Assembly: GCA_031772625.1 (NCBI GenBank)
Contig: CM062815.1
Location: forward strand, 921,732,582 to 921,796,581
Reading direction: 5' to 3'
DNA: 64,000 nucleotides
Source of the DNA: Pinus tabuliformis
Lineage: Eukaryota; Streptophyta; Pinopsida; Pinales; Pinaceae
The notes beneath the pieces were generated by a model. It was given only the letters and a program-made list of their open reading frames with translations, made no database searches and was not told where the DNA came from. The position numbers and the translations under genes were made by a program. This document shows, piece by piece, positions 55,600 to 64,000 of this stretch (position 1 is the first letter of the stretch; every line of letters begins with the position of its first letter).

Positions 55600-57280
55600 G
55601 AAGCTGTATCTTGTTGGTTAGTTGTGTTTCTTGCTATTCATTCCATAAACAAGGAGAGTACCAAATCGAACTGCAATTGAACCCTTCAATTGCAAAGTAG
55701 AGGGCAGCTACTCTGGCTCAGTTTCTGGGCAAGTTTATGATTTGAAGAGCTGATCCACAAGGACTCTTGAGCTCTTAGTGATAGATTTTCATCCTCCTAA
55801 TTATCCCTTAGTGTGTACTTGACTGATAGCTTCTGATTTGAGCAAAAACTGTGAATTTTTTAGCATTTTATGACCCGGAAACTGTAGAAAACGCAACTCT
55901 CGTTCTTCAGTGCAGGCTGTCCAAAGGCAGTCTGCATTTCAGCGCAGGTAGCCCCTTCGGGAACTGCGCTGAAGGTCAAACTGACAGACCAGAGCCTGCG
56001 CTGAACCAGTTAGGCAGTGTCTTACTGAGGTTTCCCACTGTGTCTTTGCCCTGTTTTCACTGTTGTTTTGCTGCTGTTGCTTGTCATTGTACCTTGCTGA
56101 AACCAACTGTCCTTGCCATTATTCTGCCTCAGTTGTGTGATGAAACTGTGATTGTTCTTTCAGTATTTCTTGTTTCATTTACAGTTTCCCATTGTGAAAA
56201 GCGAACTAGTCTAGCTGTGGCCTCTTAGATCCAGAACTGTAAAAGTGTCGTAGTGGTCTTAAGAGTTAGTTTTATTGCTGTTCATAGCTGATTGAGTTTG
56301 TTTGCTTTCATCTTATGGTTTGAATTCATACATTTCTAGTGTCGAAACAAGTACCTGTAAGGCGTCTTTTGATTTTAGACAAACTTGTTTGTTTTCGCTT
56401 GAAATTGAATTCGAGATTATACAACATCTTTCCTTTTTGTATTACATCAACATTAAGGAAAAAGAAAAGAAATACCTGCATCTTGCATTTGCATTTTCGA
56501 TAAGTTTGCATGATTGATCTAGGAGAAAGTGCATTAGTGTGTGCTTTGTGATCTGTGTGAAAAGATGATGTCTTTCTTTTCCCTCAGTAGTTAGGATTTT
56601 CAAAGTTAAAAGGTTGTAAAGCTTGCTTATCATTTTAACTGCATTTAGGAATTTGTACCAAAACATCTCGTGGTGATCCTGAAAGACAAACTGCTAAACA
56701 AGATCAACTTAAAATATATTGAATGAATCTAAAAACGCTTTGTAACATAACGCTCACAGTAGAGGTCTAGGTAGAGACGTGTTCCGGCGTCGTTAAACAT
56801 AGTGACTGTCGATCTCTACGAAGGTGGGTGATTCCTCCTGAGGGACGATAGCACTAATACGGACTTGTTCTCTCGCGTACCGTCGCGTATATTGGGAGAC
56901 CCCTATAGGAATTTATCCTTTATCCTTAGGAAGCCGTGTCGGCCGCCCTACTGATCGCGATGCAGTGAACACAGCATTCACGAATATCGACCACCCGTAC
57001 CGTAAAACGTATTCTGTGGTTTCGCGAAAAGTTTGGCACACCCTCTGCCTAGATCTCCAGAACAGTTTCTTTTGGCCTTTTTCAAACTCTATAACTGAAA
57101 AAGTCCAACCGAGCATTTGTCACTTCGGGCTCGTTAATACATCGAAGGCGACTAGAGTCATCTTTAGCTTTTTCTCGACTCTTAAAAACTGAAAAAGCAA
57201 GTTGTGTCTAAAAGCGTCTAATAAAATTCATTCAATATGGAAACATAATTCCCCTTTTTGTATTTTAGTTGATCGAGTAA
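55600..57280 (+). other. Leader of element G
   Basis: 1.7 kb without a credible gene, as is usual for large Tat-type elements. It contains the second array of the LTR motif (55932-56010). A splice-acceptor-like CCCCTTTTTGTATTTTAG ends at 57268, just before the gag frame opens at 57281, so a spliced leader is possible. Confidence 0.6.
55932..56010 (+). repeat. 32-bp-phased CTGCGCTGAAGGTCAA array, G leader
   Basis: CTGCGCTGAAGGTCAA at 55964 and CTGCGCTGAA at 55996 (32 bp), a weaker CTGCATTTCA at 55932 (again 32 bp), and an inverted CAGCGCAG at 55940. Confidence 0.8.
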
Positions 57281-57289
57281 TCCGCAACC

Positions 57290-60200
57290 GTGGAGGAAAG
57301 TCAATTAAAACTTCGTCGTTCGAGGAGACTCGCGAGTCAACCGTCTTTGTCTCCGGAATCGAGAGTAGTACGGACAAAGCGAACTCGCTTGACTGGGTCA
57401 AAATCTCCCATTAAAGTTAGAACAACAGTTCCAACAACATCTGAGATTCTGGTCACTCCTAATATTTTTGGAATCCCTGCCTCTATTGAAGAAGTTCAAC
57501 AGCCACAGAGGGACAGTTTCACTGATCCTGGTCTGAGAACAAGTACTTGCATAACTGAACCAGTTCCATCTGTAACCGGTCCATAGAGTCTTGTCGCTCA
57601 AACAACTGTCGCTGTCGAAGCAACCCCTTCTTCGGCACCAGAAATCTTTTACGGACCTGACGGTCTGCCTCTTCCTCCTGGTCTGATTGCAATAGAGGAA
57701 ATCGTAGAGGACCAGCAAGCAAATACTCCAACTCATTTTGGGGTAGCTGTAACTCTTTTTCCTTCTGCATCAGAAGTTTGTCCATCACCAGTGGAAGTTC
57801 CTGTAGAATCGCTGGGCAGTTTATTGGATAGACTTAAAATGTCTGAGCAACCGTCGACATCTAGGACCGTGCCAAATGACACAGTGACGATAGAAGCTCC
57901 TGCTGTCACTCCAACGATGTTTGCCGGCATACCAGCTGTCCCAACTAGCTCTCAACAGCTAGAAGGAGTCCACCCAGGGACTATTACGACAGCTTGGTCT
58001 GTTCCACATTGTTCTTCTGGTATAATACCCGGTAATTCTTATGTTGAAACTAGACAAATTGATCCCTATGGAGGTCAATTTGGGCCATCCAGTCCTCAAA
58101 GGCAATCTATACCTTTGAGCTCCGGATTGTTACCGTATGGGGGGCAATATGCCCTTTCACTTCCTCTTTCGGGACGATACCCATACGGCAGTTTTCAACC
58201 GCATTCAGGTTTGACTGAAGTTACGACGAGTGGTTGGGTGCCTATGTTGCCCCAACAACCGAGAGTTGTATATTCCATGCAACAATGTGTACCTATGTCT
58301 AGTATCCCGACGACGCCAGCAATTGTAACCGTGTCGCAAGTTCAATCGATGCCTGTTGTATGTCAACCCCAGGTTGTAATGCAACAACCCCTTGACCCTG
58401 CAACACAACCACAATCGCCAACTGCCGGGACGACACAGATACAAACGGGAACAATAACCCCGCATCTTGGTCCGTCGGTTAGTATAGCACAGCAAAACAT
58501 GGCTTCACAGCCATGGATGGTGCAATACCAACAACCTCAGTTTCAACAGGTGTACCAGGGATCTGAGCAACAGATCTTTGCGAATAGTGGACAACCCTAT
58601 ATTCAGAACGGGTTAAATCAACCACTTTACAGTGGCCAAGTCCACCAGCCATATCAGTCATATCAACATCAGTTGCATTATGCTGGTATGCAAAGGCCTA
58701 CTGCTCAGGCGATTCCATCGTATCCTGGGTACGCCTCGCCAAACCTGAATCAACAGTTGCCATTCGTGGCTACTCTAGAATTACCAGATTTACATCGATT
58801 GACGAACGATCCAATCGCCTATGCCCATTGGTGGCCAGCAATTCCTCACAAACTTCCTTTGGACATTCCTAAATTCAATGGAAATCCTGGCGAAGACCCG
58901 TCGAATCATGTGATGACTTTTCATCTGTGGTGTTCGTCGAATACCTTAAATGATGATTCGATAAGGCTTCGCCTTTTCCAGAGGACATTGACTGGTCCGG
59001 CGGCTAAATGGTATATTGAATTACCTAGAGCCTCTTTCGACAATTTTAGTTCCCTAGCCACGACTTTCTTAACACACTTTCAGTTACCTATAAGGTACGA
59101 AACTGGAACCGAGATCTTAACCAATTTCAAGCAGACAATGGCCACACATATATCAGATCATATACATGAGTGGCGTCGTCGTCGCAGAATGGTAAAGACT
59201 TATGTTCCAGATCAGCTATTAGCTGAGTGGTTTATAAAGTCGCTTCTTCCTGCTATAACAGAAGATGTGGCCAAGGGAGGTGTCGTAACAGAGGAGCAGG
59301 TTATTGCTCGTGCCCAATATTTAGACTTAGTATATACTCAGTTTGGCACGCTCTATGATAAGATACCTGATGCCCCCAGACCGGAATTTTCAATCCCTCC
59401 TCCTCCTGGATCAAATAGTGACTCTCATGCCGGTGACGGTGTGATTGGAGCTGCAAACGCAAAGTCGACAAGGGATTCGAATAAGAAAGCCCGTAAGACT
59501 TCGAATCAAAAAGCAAATCGAAAGATTCTTGCTTCGGAGGTAAATGCTGTATCTACGGATAAAGGCAAAAACTCCAATCAACCAGGAAGCAAGAAGAAAC
59601 AAAACAAAGGGAAGAAGAAGAAACAGGGTGAGTCATCCCCTCAAAAAACTTCTTCAAACCCTCCTGGGCAAGGGAAACAAAATTATCCATGTCAGATATG
59701 TGATGAAGAGGGTCATTTCACACGGAACTGTCCGTTCAAAGCTGAGTTAAAGAAGTTCTTTAAAAGTTCTCAAACATCAGCTGTGTTGACTGATCCATTT
59801 CCTAACCCAGGTCAAAATATGGTTGATAGTGGAAATGCTTCCCCGTCGCAAGTGCTTATGTTGTCGGTTTCTAAGCAAAATGATGCTTTGATCTCGACCA
59901 GGAATAAAGATTATGGGAATCCACCAGTGTCGAACGATAAAGGGAAAGATCAACCCAGTAGTTCGACAACAACTTCGGCAGAAGTTGTACCCCCCATCAC
60001 GCATGAATTAACAATAAAACCGCCGAAGGGAGTAGTACACAAGTCGACATTTAATCCTCGCGCCAGAGCGGCGCAGCATTATAACATAGTGGAAGATTTG
60101 GCCCAATCGCCATCCGCTATGTCAACTCTTGAAGTACTGCAAAATTGTCCATCCCAAAGGCAGGCATTGTTATCAGCAATTGGTGGAGTGGATCCTAAAG

Positions 60201-60889
60201 ATTCCAATCTTGTATCCTTTGATCACAGAGGATATGATCCTCAGTTACCAGCGCAACTAGCTTTCCTTATTCAAGTGAAAGCACTCAACAAAACTGTTCA
60301 TAGAACGATTATTGATGAGGGAGCATTGACATGTATCATGTCGATGAGTTGCTGGAAAACTCTTGGATCTCCAACCTTGTCGCAATCTTCGACAACATTG
60401 AAAGAATTTGACGGTAGGACGTACACTTCGTACGGTATCCTAAATAACTTTAAGGTTGAACTAGGAGGAAAAACAGTGGAAATCGATGTTGAAGTCATCG
60501 ATGGCAATCTTGACTATAATATCCTACTGGGAAGACCATGGATATATGCCATGGCAGCTGTAGTGTCGACTTATTTTAGGAAGATCGCATTCCCATTTGA
60601 AGGAGGGATTACGATCGTCGACCAACAGAACTTCGTCCCTAATGGTTCACAAGTTACTGGAAGCATTCCCATGATCCATGGGAGCGACCATTCAGTTCAA
60701 GATATCGGAGTAGGCTTGCTGAAAGATCCCACAATGATGGGAACTTTCGCGTTGCCACCTCCTCTCCATGTAGGGAATATCCCGTTTGTAGCAACATGCA
60801 ACATGGTATCTTCCGTGAAGGTCGTAGAAGACGAGGTCGTCATGGATCATCAAATGGTTTTGCCACCAAGTCCTATAGAAATATTGTAG
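57290..60889 (+). CDS. gag-protease of element G (TAG at 57584, ends in UAG)
   Basis: One frame from 57281 to TAG 60887-60889, with a single internal TAG at 57584-57586. The first codons are not ATG (GTG at 57290); the first ATG is 57839 (M-S-E-Q-P). The Pro/Gln-rich N terminus is followed by the capsid at about 58860-59360 (F-N-G-N-P-G-E-D-P-S, R-L-F-Q-R-T-L-T-G-P-A-A-K-W-Y, F-L-T-H-F), a Lys-rich linker and one zinc knuckle C-Q-I-C-D-E-E-G-H-F-T-R-N-C at about 59690. Protease near 60300-60600 has I-I-D-E-G-A-L-T (D-E-G-A in place of the usual D-S/T-G-A) and N-I-L-L-G-R-P-W. I recall D-E-G-A as a normal variant of this Tat group. It makes the particle and the protease. Confidence 0.85.
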
Positions 60890-60895
60890 CAATCA
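60887..60895 (+). promoter_or_regulatory. Possible readthrough site: UAG-CAA-UCA between gag-protease and pol
   Basis: The stop of gag-protease is TAG followed by CAATCA; pol continues in the same frame with its first ATG at 60896. UAG-CAR-YYA is the plant-virus-type leaky-stop context, and CAA-UCA fits it fully. A mutated CAG is the alternative. Confidence 0.45.
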
Positions 60896-63800
60896 ATGTT
60901 TCTGGCATGGGAGGCGAGCCCAAATCAACGCTCGTCAAGCGTTTGGGTAGATAGGTCTGGAGAATATGGTACCCCATTAGATCCATGGTCAAAAGTTCAT
61001 GGGACTGACGAAGGAATCTTACAATCAATGATGATTGAGGGGGCACCATGGAATGATCACCACCATCGTTCCCTTCTTCCGGAGTGTGAAGAAGAAACTC
61101 AACACGACCTATATCACCCTTCAGTGTTTGAATTCCTAACAAATACTGTAAATACGGTGGATTCAGAGCGAAACCTATCCAATATTGAAGAGACCGTAGC
61201 CATAAATATCTCGACAAAACCTGATGTTGTAGAGAATATTCATGTCAGCAAAAGTTGTTCCCCTTCAGAACTGGAAATATATGGTGCTCTCTTTCGCGAA
61301 TTTAGAGATGTCTTTGCATGGTCGTATGATGAAATGCCAGGCATTGACTCGAGCATAGTTGAACATGAGATTAAAATGTATCCTGATGTCAAACCAGTAA
61401 GAAAACGGCTTCAGCAGGTGCACCCCAAGAAAGCCGCTGCCATTAAGGCAGAAGTTGAGAAACTTCTCCATGCTGGATTCATCTACCCGGTTCCTCTAAC
61501 CGATTGGGTATCGAATATTGTCCCTGTTATAAAAAAACAAGGGACGATAAGAGTGTGCGTCGACTATAGGGATGTAAACCAAGCTTGTCCAAAGGACAAC
61601 TACCCTACACCCTTCATCGACCAGATAATTGATGAATGCGCCGGATGTGAAATCTTTTCCTTTATGGATGGATTTTCCGGGTATAATCAAATAAATATCC
61701 GCCCACAGGACCAGTCTAAGACTGCATTTATTTGTCCGTGGGGCACATTCGCTTATCGAAAATTACCCTTTGGTTTAAAGAACGCAGGGGCGACGTTTCA
61801 GAGGGCAATGAATTATGCCTTCCATGACATCAAGAACATCGTTCAACCATACCTCGACGATCTTCTGGCTCATTCGCGGAAGCGGACTGATCATCCGCGA
61901 CATTTGAGAGCAATATTTCTACGTTGCCGACACTACAAGATAAGACTCAATCCGCACAAATGTGTGTTTTGTGTCGGTTCTGGTCGTTTACTTGGCTTTG
62001 TAGTCTCTAAGGATGGGATTCGTCTCGACCCCTGTAAGGTTCAGGCAATCATTAATTTGCCTCCACCTGCAAATTTGCTTCAGATTCAGAAACTCCAAGG
62101 GAAAGCAAACTTTCTGAGGAGGTTCATTCCAAATTACGCAGAACTTGCCAAAGGTTATACTCGTCTTTTGAAAAAGGATGTACCTTTTGTCTGGGACCAG
62201 GTTGCGCAAACTTCCTTTGACGCTCTGAAAGATTCTCTAGTAAGAGCATCATTAATGTACGCCCCAGACTATCAAAGAGATTTTAACCTGTATCTAGCTG
62301 CAGCAGATACGACCATTGCGATGGTTTTAGTGCAAGAAGTCGATGGAATTGAACATCCTATTTATTATTTAAGTAAAAACTTAAATGACACAGAAAGTAA
62401 ATATTCCTATGTTGAAAAACTAGCGCTTGCTGCTGTTCAAGCGATTCAAAGGTTTCGACATTATGTCCTCTTTAGGAAAACTACCATTCTGTCAGATTGC
62501 AACCCCATGACGTATATACTGTCGCGACAGTTGCTGGGGGGCAAATATTCAAAATGGATAGCGATCCTTCAAGAGTTTGATCTGGATTTTGTAAAATCCA
62601 AATCGAAGAAAGCTCTAGTTTTCGCGGAATTATTGTGCGATCTCCCATCGTCGTCCAACGATGAAACATCGGAAGAGTCAATCGTGGATGAAAATTTGTT
62701 TCTGATATCTGTAAGCGATGAGTGGTATGGAGACATCATAGTTTATCTCCAAACCCAAAAGTTTAGGCCTAATACCTCACACTCGGAACAGAAACGTATA
62801 CGATACCAATATAAAGACTACGTGATCGTCAGTGATACACTTTACCGTCGTGGTGTCGATACAGTTCTAAGGAGGTACCTTACCCATGAGGAGGCCGAGA
62901 AAGCCCTGAATGATTGCCATTCAGGCGCGTGTGGAGGGCATCAATCTGGATATGCAACAGCACAAAGAATCTTACGAGCAGGATACTTCTGGCCTACCAT
63001 GTTCAAAGATTGCATAATAGCAGTCAGAAGTTGCCATGCGTGTCAGATTTTTGATAGCAAAACCAGAAGACCACCCGCACCTTTGCAGCCTATAGTTGTT
63101 GTTGGGCCTTTCGCCAAGTGGGGCATCGATTTCATGCAATGTAACCCCACCTTGACCGGGGGGCATGGGTATATTATAGTCGCCATTGACTATTTTACCA
63201 AATGGGCCGAGGCGATGCCTACATTGGATAACACTGGTGAAACAGCTGCCCTTTTCTTTTTCAATCATGTAGTCGCCAGGTTCGGCGTTCCGCAGGCTAT
63301 AGTGACAGATCATGGATCGCATTTTCGCAATCACATGATGGTTGAATTAGCTGCCAAACTAGGGCTATCTCACGACAGCTCTACCCCATATTATCCACAA
63401 GCCAACGAACAAGTTGAGGCAATCAACAAGGTCCTGAAGCGTATGTTGCAGAGGATGATTGGGGTTCACAAAAGAAGATGGCACCTACTCCTGTACTCAG
63501 CCTTGTGGGCTTACCGAACCTCGGTAAAAAACGCCATTGGGTTCACACCATTCCAATTGGTGTATGGCTTGGGGGCAGTCTTACCGATCCAATGCGAAAT
63601 TTCGTCTCTTAAACTCGCAATTGACCTCCTCCCCGGAACCTCAGAAGAAGAGGCTTGTTTCTTGGAATTGATCCAGTTGGATGAAAACCGTCGTGACGCC
63701 GCTTTGGCGAACGAAGCCCATAAGAAACGAGTCAAGGCGCAATTCGACAAGAATGTCAAACCTCGTGTCTTCTCTGAAGGTGACTTGGTTTTGCTTTACG

Positions 63801-63967
63801 ACCAAGAGTCCGACAAGTTAGGAGCAGGAAAATTTAAGTCCTTATAGATGGGTCCCTATATTGTTAAAAGGGTGTTAGCAAAAGGAGCCTACGAGTTAAT
63901 GGATTATGACGGAATACCACTGGCGCAACCCCGCAACGGGTTGTACCTCAAGCGTTACTATGCCTAA
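60896..63967 (+). CDS. pol of element G: RT, RNase H, integrase (one late TAG)
   Basis: 983 codons from ATG 60896 to a TAG at 63845-63847, then in the same frame M-G-P-Y-I-V-K-R-V to a TAA at 63965-63967; the TAG stands where Trp fits. RT about residues 185-370: V-D-Y-R-D-V-N-Q, F-M-D-G-F-S-G-Y-N-Q, F-G-L-K-N-A-G-A-T-F and Y-L-D-D-L-L. RNase H follows to about residue 570 (F-N-L-Y-L-A-A-A-D, S-D-C-N-P-M). Integrase from about 620: zinc ligands in C-H-S-G-A-C-G-G-H and S-C-H-A-C-Q, core Asp (G-I-D-F-M-Q), Asp (V-T-D-H-G-S-H) and Glu (Q-V-E-A-I-N-K), all present. It copies the RNA into DNA and inserts it. Only the two stops argue against activity. Confidence 0.9.
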
Positions 63968-64000
63968 TTAGTAACCTGAGTGCTTTTGTTGTATTTTGTT

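Larger units (their letters stand above)
54593..64000 (+). mobile_element. Element G: Tat-type gypsy retrotransposon, 3' end outside window
   Basis: 5' LTR 54593-55578, tRNA-Arg primer site at 55582, 1.7-kb leader, gag-protease (57290-60889) and pol (60896-63967), then window end. Each of the two long frames is essentially intact. Its PR, RT and integrase sequences are of the Tat side of the superfamily; no second RNase H domain lies between RNase H and integrase. It is inserted beside the RNase H fragment of H; the left target site would be AAACA (54588-54592). Confidence 0.9.

Overview
The window looks like nuclear DNA of a land plant with a large, retrotransposon-filled genome. A gymnosperm is my best guess, but the sequence does not settle it. 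I see no rRNA, tRNA, organellar or ordinary housekeeping gene. Almost everything is LTR retrotransposon of the Ty3/gypsy superfamily, and the first 48.5 kb form one nested stack. I call the elements A to G and the gene remnant between them H.

Layout. Element A (+ strand, left end outside the window) is the oldest layer and survives as pieces at 7805-9461, 18242-20688, 31872-32055 and 45624-48538. Four elements sit inside it: D (- strand, 1-7804, its 3' end outside the window), B (+, 9462-18236), C (-, 20689-31866) and E (-, 32061-45618). F (-, 34868-42417) sits inside E. B, C, E and F are bounded by 5-bp target duplications (GCAAC/GTAGC, GGGCC, CCGAT, GCCTT), and removing them rejoins the interrupted reading frames. 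From 48539 to about 52740 there is no recognisable gene. At 52773-54014 lies H, a decayed two-exon gene of the plant-mobile-domain-like type, with an RNase H fragment on the opposite strand (54138-54521). G (+, 54593 to beyond the window end) is the youngest-looking element, with 5' LTR, tRNA-Arg primer site, gag-protease and pol.

Families. A, D and E are relatives: they share an LTR palindrome next to the TATA box, and a downstream ORF3 survives in A and D. D and E additionally keep the leader with a conserved upstream ORF (uORF) and a multi-zinc-knuckle Gag. B and C resemble Athila-type elements: tRNA-Asp-type primer site, GGGGTA polypurine end and an ORF3 between pol and the 3' LTR. B has no pol; C has a nearly intact pol and an intact ORF3 but has lost the Gag capsid. 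F is a chromovirus-like element with a Met-type primer site. G belongs to the Tat side of the superfamily by its tRNA-Arg primer site and pol.

How they work together. B lacks pol and C lacks capsid, so each would need proteins from elsewhere. Most breaks in the coding regions are nonsense transitions, very often TAG where relatives have Gln or Trp, as expected of methylated silent DNA. The most unusual observation is that every LTR family carries its own short motif repeated at fixed spacing (19-20, 20-21, 22/30 or 32 bp); in B, C and G the same motif array recurs in internal non-coding DNA. A conserved 157-codon leader ORF in D and E, and a UAG-CAA-UCA context between gag-protease and pol of G, also deserve attention.
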